Shown here: piece by piece, positions 42,329-50,992 of the stretch
Numbering within the stretch: the stretch's first letter is position 1
Layout of the letters: the number at the start of each line of letters is the position of its first letter
From: Paracoccus aerius
GTDB lineage: Bacteria; Pseudomonadota; Alphaproteobacteria; Rhodobacterales; Rhodobacteraceae
Length of the DNA stretch: 64,000 nucleotides
Direction of reading: 5' to 3'
NCBI RefSeq assembly: GCF_014656455.1
Contig: NZ_BNCL01000016.1
Location: 1-64,000, forward strand
Program-made: the position numbers and the translations under genes
The notes under the pieces: model-generated
The model's input: the letters and a program-made list of their open reading frames with translations, nothing else
Told to the model about the DNA's origin: nothing
Databases searched by the model: none

Positions 42329-43048
42329 ATGATGAGCGGCGACTTTACCCAGATCATGCGTACCGAACACCTGCCGACCCGCATCGCCACGCAGTTTTCG
42401 CGGCAGATCCAGAAGGGCGCGCTGAAGCCGGGCGACAAGCTGCCCACCGAACTGGCCATGTCGAAAAGCTTCGGCGTCAGCCGGACCGTCATCCGCGAAG
42501 CCATCGCCCAGCTTCGCAACGAGGGCATGATCGAGACCCGCCAGGGCGTCGGCGCCTTCGTGATCGAACGCCCGACCCGCCACATCCGCCTGGACGATGG
42601 CGGGCAGATGGACAAGCACGCCTTCCGCGACCTGTTCCAGTTGCGCGTGCCGCTGGAGATCGAGGCCGCGGGGCTGGCCGCGACCTATCACCGGGCCGAA
42701 CACCTGCAGCAGATGGACGAGGCCCTGGCCCGCATCACCGCGACCGGCGAAAATGCCAATGACGGCATTATCGCCGACCTGGATTTCCACCGGACCATCG
42801 CGGTGGCCACCGGCAACGATTACTTCGTCCAGTTCCTCGGCGCCATTTCCGACCGGATCATGCAGACCATCGTCGCCTCGCGCGAAAGGCTGCAACTGGT
42901 CGAGATCGTGGCCGTCGTGCGGCGCGAGCACAGCGAATTGCGCGATGCCATCGCCGCGCGCGATCCGCTGCGCGCAAGGGAAGCGATGCGGACCCATATG
43001 CGCAATTCCGCCGAACGCGTGGCCCTGCAACTGGAGGTTTATGCCTGA
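42329..43048 (+). CDS. FadR/GntR-family regulator with FCD domain
   Basis: A 239-aa repressor-type regulator. The N-terminal winged helix contains LPTELAMSKSFGVSRTVIREAIAQL (about residues 39-63). The C-terminal all-helical FCD domain contains metal-binding residues, including the Asp-His region LDFHRTIAVATGNDYF and late His residues (RREHSELRDAI, MRTHMRNS). It has AGGAG upstream of the paired ATGs (42329, 42332). Lying between the oxidoreductase and the FAH gene, it likely controls the sugar-acid operons via the TTGTCTGA sites. Confidence 0.9.
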   Translation: MMSGDFTQIMRTEHLPTRIATQFSRQIQKGALKPGDKLPTELAMSKSFGVSRTVIREAIAQLRNEGMIETRQGVGAFVIERPTRHIRLDDGGQMDKHAFRDLFQLRVPLEIEAAGLAATYHRAEHLQQMDEALARITATGENANDGIIADLDFHRTIAVATGNDYFVQFLGAISDRIMQTIVASRERLQLVEIVAVVRREHSELRDAIAARDPLRAREAMRTHMRNSAERVALQLEVYA

Positions 43049-43120
43049 AGGCGACAGCCGGCCGGGGAAAGTTTCCCGTGGACAAGCCGCCGGAAAAATC
43101 GTTATGGTCCGATCATACGG

Positions 43121-43131
43121 TTGTCTGACAT
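43121..43131 (+). promoter_or_regulatory. Second candidate operator TTGTCTGACAT
   Basis: TTGTCTGACAT lies 46 bp before the FAH gene start and is a near-perfect inverted repeat (TTGTC-T-GACAT). It shares its first eight bases with the site at 40791. The short intergenic interval (43049-43176) could hold its own promoter, so the FAH-TRAP part may be separately controlled. Confidence 0.4.
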
Positions 43132-43176
43132 CGACAACCCGGTGCTGGAGGGCACCGACCTGAAGGAGGGGAACAA

Positions 43177-44343
43177 GTGGCTTCAACGCAGGCCCTGAAG
43201 GCATCCATGCTTTTGCCGGATGATGCGGATCGCGCGATCCTGCTGGGTCGGGTCTGGTCCGACCGGCTGGACGGGCCCTGCCCCGTCGTGCTGCGGGACG
43301 GGCGGCTGTTCGACCTGTCAGGCATCTCGGCCACCATGTCCGGCCTTCTGGAACGCCCTGACCTGATGGCATCGGTCACGGTCGATGGCCTGCCCGATCT
43401 TGGGCCCCTGGATGATTTCCTGGACGGAACGGCGGGTCGCATGCTGGCGCCCGTCGACCTGCAGGCCGTCAAGGCCGCGGGCGTCACCTTTGCCGACAGC
43501 ATGCTGGAACGCGTGATCGAGGAACAGGCCCGCGGCGACAGCGCCCGCGCCCAGGACGTGCGCGCCCGACTGGCCCCGGTGATCGGCGACAGCCTGCGGG
43601 GTGTCCGAGCCGGGTCGGAAAAGGCCGGGCAGGTCAAGGCGCTGCTGCAGGAAATGGGCCTCTGGTCGCAGTATCTGGAAGTCGGCATCGGCCCGGACGC
43701 CGAGATCTTCACCAAGGCCCAGCCCATGTCGGCGGTCGGATGCGGCGACAGGGTCGGCATCCACCCCATGTCCGAATGGAACAACCCCGAACCCGAGGTC
43801 GTGCTGGTCGTGCGGTCGGACGGCACGATCCTGGGCGCGACGCTTGGCAACGACGTCAACCTGCGCGACGTCGAGGGGCGGTCGGCCCTGCTGCTGGGCA
43901 AGGCCAAGGACAACAACGCATCCTGCGCCATCGGCCCCTTCATCCGCCTGTTCGACGACGGCTTCACCCTCGGGGACCTGGAACAGGTGCGCGTGTCGTT
44001 GCGGGTCGAGGGCGAGGACGGCTTCGTGATGACCGGCGAAAGCCCGATGGAGGCGATCAGCCGCAGCCCTTCCGACCTGGTCGGCCAGCTTCTGAACCGG
44101 TCGCACCAGTATCCCGACGGGGCGGTGCTGTTCCTGGGCACCATGTTCGCCCCCGTCAAGGACCGCCGGGGCGCGGGCCAGGGCTTCACCCACGAGGTCG
44201 GCGACCGGGTCGAGATCGCGTCCCCCCGCCTGGGCCGGCTGGTCAACTGGGTGGACCGGACCGACCGCTGCCCCCCATGGGACTTCGGCGTCGGCGCGCT
44301 GATGCGCAACCTGGTCGGGCGCGGCCTTGGCGAAAGGATCTGA
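43177..44343 (+). CDS. FAH-family dehydratase (XylX-like)
   Basis: A 388-aa fumarylacetoacetate hydrolase-fold protein. Metal ligands are Glu-x-Glu in EWNNPEPEVVLVV and Asp in TLGNDVNLRDVEGRSALLLGKAKD. Its long form, about 385 aa, is typical of XylX, the 2-keto-3-deoxy-xylonate/arabonate dehydratase of the Weimberg pathway, rather than of catechol meta-cleavage hydrolases. GTG 43177 follows AAGGAGGGG. With the XylD-like dehydratase encoded divergently, the pair would turn aldonates into alpha-ketoglutarate semialdehyde; the final semialdehyde dehydrogenase is not in the window. Confidence 0.83.
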   Translation: MASTQALKASMLLPDDADRAILLGRVWSDRLDGPCPVVLRDGRLFDLSGISATMSGLLERPDLMASVTVDGLPDLGPLDDFLDGTAGRMLAPVDLQAVKAAGVTFADSMLERVIEEQARGDSARAQDVRARLAPVIGDSLRGVRAGSEKAGQVKALLQEMGLWSQYLEVGIGPDAEIFTKAQPMSAVGCGDRVGIHPMSEWNNPEPEVVLVVRSDGTILGATLGNDVNLRDVEGRSALLLGKAKDNNASCAIGPFIRLFDDGFTLGDLEQVRVSLRVEGEDGFVMTGESPMEAISRSPSDLVGQLLNRSHQYPDGAVLFLGTMFAPVKDRRGAGQGFTHEVGDRVEIASPRLGRLVNWVDRTDRCPPWDFGVGALMRNLVGRGLGERI

Positions 44344-44344
44344 C

Positions 44345-44890
44345 ATGGCGCGGGCAACGCACCTGTTCTTCCGGTTCCTCGACATCCTTCTGGCCCTGCT
44401 GCTGGCCACGATGGCGATCATGGTCTTCGTCAATGTCGTCATGCGCTATACCATGAACTCGGGCATCGCCGTGTCGGACGAGCTGGCGCGCTTTGCCTTT
44501 GTCTGGCTGACCTTCATCGGCGCGGTCGTGGCCCATCACCACCACCAGCACATGGGGATGGAAACCGTCGTGGCGCAGTTCGGCCGGCGCGGCCGCATTG
44601 TGCTGATGGGCCTGTCCAGCCTGCTGATCCTGGGCTGCGCGGGCGTGCTGACGCTGGGCACCTGGAAGCAATTGCCCATCAACGCCAGCATGAGCGCGCC
44701 GGTCACCGGCCTGTCGATGGCCTGGGTTTACGGCATCGGCCTGTTCACCGGCATCGGCATCATCGTCATCACGGCCGAGCGGCTGTTCCGCCTGCTGACC
44801 GGCAGGATCACCGAGGCCGAGATCAACAGCTTCGGCGGCGACCATGACCACAGCCTGCCCGAGGGCAGCACCCGGGGACACCAGGAATGA
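44345..44890 (+). CDS. TRAP transporter small permease (DctQ)
   Basis: A 181-aa membrane protein with four hydrophobic helices (about residues 8-32, 45-65, 85-108 and 125-150). The DctQ signature VVMRYTMNSGIAVSDELARFAFVWLTFIGAVVAH is present. It partners the DctM gene that overlaps its end by 4 bp and the binding protein after that. The order DctQ-DctM-DctP is less usual than P-Q-M. It begins 1 bp after the FAH stop. Confidence 0.92.
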   Translation: MARATHLFFRFLDILLALLLATMAIMVFVNVVMRYTMNSGIAVSDELARFAFVWLTFIGAVVAHHHHQHMGMETVVAQFGRRGRIVLMGLSSLLILGCAGVLTLGTWKQLPINASMSAPVTGLSMAWVYGIGLFTGIGIIVITAERLFRLLTGRITEAEINSFGGDHDHSLPEGSTRGHQE

Positions 44891-46164
44891 CGCTGCTGAT
44901 CTTCATCGTCTCGCTGCTGGGGGCCATGGCCATCGGCGCCCCGGTCGCCTTTGCGCTGATCTTCTGCGGCGTGGTGCTGATGTCCTACATGGGCATGTTC
45001 AACACCCAGATCATCGCCCAGAACATGCTGATCGGGGCGGACACCTTCACGCTGCTGGCGATCCCGTTCTTCATCCTCGCGGGCGAGCTGATGAACGCGG
45101 GCGGGCTGTCCAAGCGCATCATCGACTTTGCCATCACCTGCGTGGGCCATATCCGCGGGGGGCTTGGCCTTGTCGCGATCATCGCGGCGGTCATCATGGC
45201 CTCGATTTCGGGCTCGGCGGCGGCTGACACCGCGGCCCTGGCCGCAATCCTGATCCCGATGATGGCGCGCGCGGGATACAACGTGCCCCGTTCGGCCGGG
45301 CTGATCGCGGCGGGGGGCGTCATCGCCCCGGTGATCCCGCCCTCGATGGCCTTCATCATCTTCGGCGTGGCCGCCAACGTCTCTATCTCCCGGCTGTTCA
45401 TGGCGGGCATCGTGCCGGGCATCCTGATGGGGCTGTCGCTGGCCGTGACCTGGATGATCGTGGCCCGCAACGACCGGGTCGAGACCCTGCCCCGCGCAAG
45501 CTGGGCCGACCGGGGACGGGCCTCGGGCCGGGCGGTCTGGGCCCTGGGGATGCCGGTCATCATCCTGGGCGGCATCAAGCTGGGCGTCGTCACCCCGACC
45601 GAAGCCGCGGTGATCGCCGCCTTCTACGCCCTGTTCGTCGGCATGTTCGTCTATCGCGAACTGAAGCTGGCCGACCTGCCTGCGGTGCTGATCGCGGCCG
45701 GGCGGACAACGGCTGCGATCATGTTCCTGGTCTGCGCGGCCCTTGTGTCGGCCTGGCTGATCACCGCCGCCAACATCCCCGCCGAGATCACCGGCTATAT
45801 CGAGCCGCTGATCGAGAACCCCAAGCTGCTGATGCTGGCCATCATGATCCTGATCCTGATCGTCGGCACCGCCCTGGACCTGACGCCCACGATCCTGATC
45901 CTGACCCCGGTGTTGATGCCCATCATCACCAAGGCAGGCATCGACCCGATCTATTTCGGCGTCATGTTCATCATGAACTGCTGCATCGGGTTGCTGACGC
46001 CGCCGGTCGGCGTCGTGCTGAACGTCGTCAGCGGCGTCGGGCGCGTGCCGCTGGGCAAGGTGATCATCGGCGTCTGGCCGTTCCTGATCGCGCAGATCCT
46101 GGTGCTGCTGCTGCTGGTGGCATTCCCCAGCATCGTCATCGTTCCGGCGAACTGGTTCCACTGA
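44887..46164 (+). CDS. TRAP transporter large permease (DctM)
   Basis: A 425-aa protein with about 12 membrane helices, the ion-coupled channel subunit. Conserved are SISGSAAADTAALAAILIPMM, ARAGYNVPRSAGLIAAGGVIAP with the following PPSMAFIIFGV, and LDLTPTILILTPVLMPI near the C-terminus, with CCIGLLTPPVGVVLNVVSG. It works with DctQ upstream and the DctP binding protein downstream. The presumed substrate is a sugar acid, inferred from the surrounding genes. Confidence 0.95.
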   Translation: MTLLIFIVSLLGAMAIGAPVAFALIFCGVVLMSYMGMFNTQIIAQNMLIGADTFTLLAIPFFILAGELMNAGGLSKRIIDFAITCVGHIRGGLGLVAIIAAVIMASISGSAAADTAALAAILIPMMARAGYNVPRSAGLIAAGGVIAPVIPPSMAFIIFGVAANVSISRLFMAGIVPGILMGLSLAVTWMIVARNDRVETLPRASWADRGRASGRAVWALGMPVIILGGIKLGVVTPTEAAVIAAFYALFVGMFVYRELKLADLPAVLIAAGRTTAAIMFLVCAALVSAWLITAANIPAEITGYIEPLIENPKLLMLAIMILILIVGTALDLTPTILILTPVLMPIITKAGIDPIYFGVMFIMNCCIGLLTPPVGVVLNVVSGVGRVPLGKVIIGVWPFLIAQILVLLLLVAFPSIVIVPANWFH

Positions 46165-46199
46165 CCTTACAAGACCAAACAAAACGGGAGGAAAAGACC

Positions 46200-47213
46200 A
46201 TGAAACATACCATCCTGACCGCCGCCCTCTGCGCGGCCACCGCACTGACCGCAGCCGGCCCGGCCCTGGCCCAGTTCCAGGAACGCACCTTCCGGGTGTC
46301 GAACGGCATCAACGAAGACCACCCGGTCAATACCGGGATGCAGGCGATGCAGGCCTGCCTGGACGAAAAGACCGGCGGCAAGATGAAGATGCAGGGCTTC
46401 TGGGGCGGCGCGCTTGGCGGCGACCTGCAGGCCACGCAGGCGCTGCGCAGCGGCCTGCAGGAAGCGGTCGTCACCTCGTCCTCGCCGCTGGTGGGGATGG
46501 TGCCGGCGCTTGGCGTCTTCGACCTGCCCTTCCTGTTCCGCACCCCGGAAGAAGCCTATGCCATCATGGACGGCGAATTCGGCGACATGCTGAACCAGAA
46601 GCTGGACGAGGTGGGCCTGGTCAACCTGGCCTATTGGGAAAACGGCTTCCGCAACATGTCGAACTCTCAGCGGCCCATCACCCAGTGGGAAGACTTCGAG
46701 GGGATGAAGGTTCGCGTGATGCAGAACAACATCTTCCTGGACACCTTCTCGAACTTCGGGGCCAACGCGACGCCCATGTCCTTTGGCGAGGTCTTCTCGG
46801 CCCTGGAAACCAAGGCGATCGACGCGCAGGAAAACCCCTATGTGACCATCGACACCTCGAAGTTCTACGAGGTGCAGGAATACATCAGCGAGACGAAGCA
46901 CGCCTATACGCCGTTCCTGTTCCTGTTCTCGAAGGCGATCTTCAACACCTATTCGCCGGAAGAACAGCAGGCGCTGCGCGACTGCGCGATCGTCGGCCGG
47001 GATGTCGAACGCAAGGCCATCCAGGAGCTGAACCAGCAGTCACTGGCGAAGATGCAAGAGGCCGGTTTGAAGTTCAACACCATCTCGCCCGAGGATCAGG
47101 AGGAGATGCTGGAGAAATCGCAGGTCGTCTATGAAAAGCACAAGGACGCGATCGGCGCCGATGTCGTGGACCAGGTGCAGGCGGCCCTGGCGGAACTGCG
47201 CGCAGGCAACTGA
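46200..47213 (+). CDS. TRAP transporter solute-binding protein (DctP)
   Basis: A 337-aa periplasmic protein with a signal peptide (residues 1-22, ending PALA-QF). Typical DctP features follow: FRVSNGINEDHPVNTGMQAM, QAWE-like SSPLVGMVPALGVFDLPFLF, the conserved Arg in MKVRVMQNNIFLD, and the Asn-containing AQENPYVTIDTSKFYEVQEY. GGGAGG precedes the ATG, and 35 bp separate it from the DctM gene. A strong hairpin closes the operon just downstream. Confidence 0.94.
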   Translation: MKHTILTAALCAATALTAAGPALAQFQERTFRVSNGINEDHPVNTGMQAMQACLDEKTGGKMKMQGFWGGALGGDLQATQALRSGLQEAVVTSSSPLVGMVPALGVFDLPFLFRTPEEAYAIMDGEFGDMLNQKLDEVGLVNLAYWENGFRNMSNSQRPITQWEDFEGMKVRVMQNNIFLDTFSNFGANATPMSFGEVFSALETKAIDAQENPYVTIDTSKFYEVQEYISETKHAYTPFLFLFSKAIFNTYSPEEQQALRDCAIVGRDVERKAIQELNQQSLAKMQEAGLKFNTISPEDQEEMLEKSQVVYEKHKDAIGADVVDQVQAALAELRAGN

Positions 47214-47231
47214 TCCGGCGGCTTTCAAACA

Positions 47232-47261
47232 GCCTGCGGCGCCGGTGACGGCGCCGCAGGC
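47232..47261 (+). terminator. Strong hairpin after dctP
   Basis: The perfect 12-bp stem GCCTGCGGCGCC (47232-47243) pairs with GGCGCCGCAGGC (47250-47261) over a 6-nt loop. There is no clear T-run, so it may be a terminator of the weak type, common in high-GC genomes, or an mRNA end-protecting structure. Confidence 0.6.
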
Positions 47262-47293
47262 ATGACAACAAACGGCTTGGGGCGGGATTCTGG

Positions 47294-48223
47294 ATGTCAG
47301 GCAATCTGGCAGGCGCGCTGCTGATGCTGCTGGGAATGGCGGCATTCGCGCTGAATGACACGATCGGCAAATGGCTGGTGGCCGATTACGGAGTGGCCCA
47401 GGTGATCCTGCTGCGGTCGCTTGCGGCCGGGCTGATGATGGCGCCCTTCTTCCTGCGCGGAAAGGGCGTCGTGGCGCGGGTCAAGTCGGCACCACGTCCC
47501 GGCCTGCAGGCCCTTCGCGCGATCTGCGCCACGGCCGAGGTGTTCTGCTTCTACCTGGCCGTCTTCTATATGCCGCTGGTCGACGTGATGGCCTTCTGGA
47601 TGGCCGCGCCCATCTATGTGGTGGCGGTGTCCCCCCTTCTGCTGGGCGAAAGGGTATCGGCCAAGACCTGGACCGCCGTCGCGGTGGGCTTTGCGGGCGT
47701 CCTGATCCTGCTGGCCCCATCGCTGCAGGTGTCCGGGCTGGGCGTCCTGTTCGCCCTGCTGGGCACGGCGGCCTTTGCGGCGATGGTCATCCTTGGCCGG
47801 TCCCTGCGCGAGACGCCCGACCGCGACCTGGTGCTGTTCCAGCTTGCCGCCGCGACCCTGGCCGGGCTGGTGCTGGCGCCGTTCGACTGGCAGCCTGTCC
47901 GGTCCCTGTCCGATCTGGGCTTGCTGTTCCTGCTGGGCGTGGTCGCGACGGCCGCCCATATGTTGGTCACGCGGTCGCTGAAGCTGGCCGATGCCTCGGT
48001 CGTGGCGCCGCTGCAATATTCGCTGCTGGTCTGGGGCGCCCTGCTGGGATTTGTCGTGTTCGGGGACGTCCCGGCCACCGGCATGATTGCCGGTGCGGCG
48101 CTGATCGTGGGTTCCGGCCTGATCGTGCTGCGCCGCAGCTCGCGCGATGACAAATCGGCAACGACCGAGGCGACCGCGCCGTCGCCGGGCAAGGGGCTTG
48201 CGGTCGAGGATCCGGCGGCCTGA
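47294..48223 (+). CDS. DMT/EamA-family transporter, 309 aa
   Basis: The protein has ten hydrophobic helices in two repeated EamA halves, starting MSGNLAGALLMLLGMAAFALNDTIGKWLV. The helix-3/4 region has FYLAVFYMPLVDVMAFWMAAPIYV, and the second half has LAGLVLAPF and VAPLQYSLLVWGALLGFVVFGD. It is an inner-membrane exporter or importer of small metabolites; the substrate cannot be read from the sequence. It follows the dctP hairpin and precedes minC, with a 255-bp interval showing no gene. Confidence 0.87.
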   Translation: MSGNLAGALLMLLGMAAFALNDTIGKWLVADYGVAQVILLRSLAAGLMMAPFFLRGKGVVARVKSAPRPGLQALRAICATAEVFCFYLAVFYMPLVDVMAFWMAAPIYVVAVSPLLLGERVSAKTWTAVAVGFAGVLILLAPSLQVSGLGVLFALLGTAAFAAMVILGRSLRETPDRDLVLFQLAAATLAGLVLAPFDWQPVRSLSDLGLLFLLGVVATAAHMLVTRSLKLADASVVAPLQYSLLVWGALLGFVVFGDVPATGMIAGAALIVGSGLIVLRRSSRDDKSATTEATAPSPGKGLAVEDPAA

Positions 48224-48478
48224 AGGGAAGCCGGCCCCGCCATCCATTTCTTTGATCGCCCTTTTGGTGCAGCCGCGCCCCTGGCCACATCGTCCTTGCC
48301 TTCGGGCTGGACATGGCTGCCGGGGCGGGGCAATCACACGTCAAGGGCGTCGGCGGGTTCCTGCCGGCACGCACGCGGTGTCTTTCCCCATCGGGGCGCT
48401 TCGTGGGAAATGGCCCCCTAATGAAGAGCGGCCCGACATTTGAGTCGCCACCCGCCAGAGCAGGAGCAGAGGATCGAC

Positions 48479-49231
48479 GTGTCAGAAGGATACGCCCGTG
48501 CCCGGCAAGCCATGCCGTCGGCCAGAACTGCCCCGTTCCAGGTTCGCGGCAGGTTCCTGACCGTTCTTGCCCTGCGGATCGACAGCGATGTTGCCGACGA
48601 CGCCTTCCATGCCCAGCTTGGCGAACAACTGGGCCGCACGCCGCAATTCTTTTCCGGTGCTCCGATGGTGCTGGATCTGGCCCAGGCCCCGGGCCTGCAG
48701 GATCCCGACCGCATCCGCGATCTGGTGGAACGGCTTCGCAAGCGCGACCTGCGGGTCTTCGGCGTCCAGAACGCGCCGGGCCTGGACGGGGGGCTTCTGG
48801 CCGATCTGGGCCTGATCCCCGTCAGCACGGGGCGTGACGCGCCCATCGCCCGCGAACCGGCCCCGGCCCCCGTTGCCGCAGCCCCTGCCCCACAGCGCCC
48901 CGCCGAAAACAAGGTCATCCGCTCGCCCGTGCGGTCGGGACAGATGGTCGTGGCCGACCAGGGCGACCTGACGGTCATCGGATCGGTCGCATCCGGGGCC
49001 GAACTGATCGCGGCGGGAAATATCCACGTCTATGGCACGCTGCGCGGCCGGGCCATGGCAGGCTGCCACGGCAACGAGAACGCGCATATCTTCTGCCAAA
49101 GCCTGGACGCCGAACTGATAGCCATCGCGGGCCTTTACCAGACCAGCGAGACGCTGGACGGGGCCGTCCGCGACCGCTGCACGCATATTTACCTGGAGAA
49201 CGAGAAACTTCGCATGGAGGTGATCGCATGA
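48479..49231 (+). CDS. minC: Septum-site determining protein MinC
   Basis: A 250-aa FtsZ-assembly inhibitor. The N-terminal domain (about residues 1-110) is variable. A Pro/Ala-rich linker follows. The C-terminal beta-helix domain begins near 128 with SPVRSGQMVVADQGDLTVIGSVASGAELIAAGNIHVYGTLRGRAMAG, the dimerisation and MinD-binding part. GTG 48479 is preferred because AGAGGA lies just upstream; a TTG at 48440 extends the frame. It overlaps minD by 4 bp in a standard minCDE operon. On multipartite genomes of this group, min genes are often on a chromid. Confidence 0.92.
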   Translation: MSEGYARARQAMPSARTAPFQVRGRFLTVLALRIDSDVADDAFHAQLGEQLGRTPQFFSGAPMVLDLAQAPGLQDPDRIRDLVERLRKRDLRVFGVQNAPGLDGGLLADLGLIPVSTGRDAPIAREPAPAPVAAAPAPQRPAENKVIRSPVRSGQMVVADQGDLTVIGSVASGAELIAAGNIHVYGTLRGRAMAGCHGNENAHIFCQSLDAELIAIAGLYQTSETLDGAVRDRCTHIYLENEKLRMEVIA

Positions 49232-50076
49232 CATCGGAAGCCAAGAAGGACGCGCCCCTGGGGCGGGTCATCGTCATCACCTCGGGCAAGGGGGGCGTCG
49301 GCAAGACGACCTCGTCCGCGGCAATCTCGGCGGGGCTGGCAAAGCAGGGCTTCAAGACGGTCGTGATCGACTTCGACGTGGGCCTGCGCAACCTCGACAT
49401 GATCATGGGCTGCGAACGCCGCGTGGTCTTCGACTTCATCAACGTGATCCAGGGCGATGCCAAGCTGAAGCAGGCGCTGATCAAGGACAAGCGGCTGGAA
49501 ACCCTGTTCATCCTGCCCACGTCGCAGACCCGCGACAAGGACGCGCTGACCAAGGAGGGCGTCGAGCAGATCCTGAACGAGCTGAAGGCCGAGTTCGATT
49601 ATATCGTCTGCGACAGCCCCGCGGGGATCGAGCGTGGCGCGCAGATGGCCATGTATTACGCCGACGAGGCCGTGGTCGTGACCAACCCCGAAGTGTCCTC
49701 GGTGCGCGACAGCGACCGCGTGCTGGGCCTTCTGAGCAGCCAGACCAAGCGCGCCGAAACCGATGGCGCTGAGCCGATCAAGGCCCAGGTCCTTCTGACC
49801 CGCTATGACCAGGCCCGCGTGGACAGCGGCGAGATGATGACCGTCGAGGACGTGCTGGAAATCCTGGCCGTGCCGCTTCTTGGCGTGATCCCGGAAAGCA
49901 AGGCGATCCTCAAGGCCTCCAACGTCGGCACGCCGGTGGTGCTTGACGAACCCTCGGCCGCCTCGCGCGCCTATGAGGACGCGATCTCGCGCCTGACCGG
50001 AACCCAGGTGGAAATGCGCATCCAGGGCGAACGCCGCCCCGGCCTGTTCCAGCGTCTGTTCGGACGTGCGACATGA
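49228..50076 (+). CDS. minD: Septum-site determining ATPase MinD
   Basis: A 282-aa ParA/MinD ATPase. The deviant Walker A SGKGGVGKTTSS occupies residues 19-30; VIDFDVGLRNLDMIMGCERR follows; the signature DYIVCDSPAGIERGAQ is near residue 125. The C-terminus ends in a basic amphipathic helix (RRPGLFQRLFGRAT) that anchors it to the membrane. It recruits MinC and is displaced by MinE. Coupled overlaps join it to minC and minE. Confidence 0.97.
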   Translation: MTSEAKKDAPLGRVIVITSGKGGVGKTTSSAAISAGLAKQGFKTVVIDFDVGLRNLDMIMGCERRVVFDFINVIQGDAKLKQALIKDKRLETLFILPTSQTRDKDALTKEGVEQILNELKAEFDYIVCDSPAGIERGAQMAMYYADEAVVVTNPEVSSVRDSDRVLGLLSSQTKRAETDGAEPIKAQVLLTRYDQARVDSGEMMTVEDVLEILAVPLLGVIPESKAILKASNVGTPVVLDEPSAASRAYEDAISRLTGTQVEMRIQGERRPGLFQRLFGRAT

Positions 50077-50351
50077 ACCTGTTCAGCTTTGTCCGCAAGC
50101 CGCGCCCGGCCCAAAGCGCGCAGACCGCCAAGGATCGCCTGCAGATCCTTCTGGCCCATGAACGCAGCAGCGGCACGGCCGAGGCCGATTACCTGCCGAT
50201 GCTGCAGCGCGACATCATCGCGGCGATCCGCAAGCATGTGCCCATCATCGGCGACAAGGATGTCGATGTGCGCATGGAACGCGGCGACCAGATGTCCAGC
50301 CTCGAGATCAATATCGACCTTCCGGCAAGCCTTCCCCCGAAGAAAGGCTGA
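50073..50351 (+). CDS. minE: Topological specificity factor MinE
   Basis: A 92-aa protein that stimulates MinD ATPase and restricts MinC action away from mid-cell. The N-terminal membrane/MinD-binding part is MNLFSFVRKP followed by AKDRLQILLAHERS. The C-terminal dimerisation domain holds LPMLQRDIIAAIRKHVPI and ends SSLEINIDLPAS. Size is normal. It ends the min operon; a short non-coding interval then leads to the replication genes on the opposite strand. Confidence 0.96.
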   Translation: MNLFSFVRKPRPAQSAQTAKDRLQILLAHERSSGTAEADYLPMLQRDIIAAIRKHVPIIGDKDVDVRMERGDQMSSLEINIDLPASLPPKKG

Positions 50352-50975
50352 CGTCCCTTGCCTGGTGCCACTGGCACCGGGCCCGCGCCTTTACCACGGC
50401 CTCTGGCGCGCCAGATACCCGTTATGCGGCATCCGGCACAGGATCTTCCAGAGTAAGCCGCTGATTTTAAGTTATAAAAATAACACTATACAAAAAGTCA
50501 AGTTGTCCGGGAACAACTGCGGGGTATTGTTGGTTTTTGTGCATTCTGTTTGTAGGTATTGCTATGTGCCAAACCCACAGCGCCCCTGCGTTTCGCCCCG
50601 CTGTTTCCGTCGACGATTGGAAGATCATCATGGCGGCGATCCAGGCTTACTCTCACAATTCGGAATATCGCGATCTTCTGGGCCGGCTTGAACATCAGGC
50701 AGCCCTGAACGGCGTTCTTGAGCCGCGTCGACAACCTGGACGGCAACGGACCTATAGCTGACGCCGGGACGTTTGTCAGATCCACTTTTCCTGAGGATGC
50801 AGCCTGTTACAAATGCGGGGCCGTTTGGCATGGTTTCTCACCAGCAGACGGTTGCGGAACAGATGCAGCCCCCTGCCCTTGCGGAACAGGCTTTTCTGTC
50901 CGGAATGGCACGTCACGCGGCAATTCCTTGGTTCATCGCCCTGCCTGATCCGCCATTGCTCCTCGACCGACCAAG
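50352..50975. other. AT-richer interval between minE and repC
   Basis: The 620 bp between the converging min and rep units is clearly lower in GC than its surroundings, notably 50455-50510, where a small inverted repeat GTTAT-AAAA-ATAAC (50471-50484) sits in a run of A and T. It contains one possible small gene (50564-50761) and then the downstream parS site. The base composition suggests transferred or origin-related DNA, but no iterons are seen. Confidence 0.5.
50564..50761 (+). CDS. Possible small protein, 65 aa
   Basis: An open frame from ATG 50564 encodes MCQTHSAPAFRPAVSV and then a helical, amphipathic stretch DDWKIIMAAIQAYSHNSEYR with normal-looking codon use. It then turns Arg-rich at the end. 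The ribosome binding site is weak and no family is recognised. It lies in the AT-richer interval between minE and repC. It may be a plasmid-borne small gene or chance. Confidence 0.3.
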   Translation: MCQTHSAPAFRPAVSVDDWKIIMAAIQAYSHNSEYRDLLGRLEHQAALNGVLEPRRQPGRQRTYS

Positions 50976-50991
50976 GTTGACAGCTGTCAAC
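50976..50991. promoter_or_regulatory. parS site, downstream of repC
   Basis: GTTGACAGCTGTCAAC is a perfect 16-bp palindrome that fits the parS pattern of repABC replicons (GTT-N4-GC-N4-AAC). It begins 1 bp after the repC stop codon. An identical copy lies at 52137-52152. RepB (ParB) should bind here. Confidence 0.88.
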
Positions 50992-50992
50992 T

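Noticed and set aside
50352..50975. Iteron-type replication origin between minE and repC
   Set aside because: The interval is AT-richer but has no repeated iterons. In repABC replicons the origin normally lies within repC.
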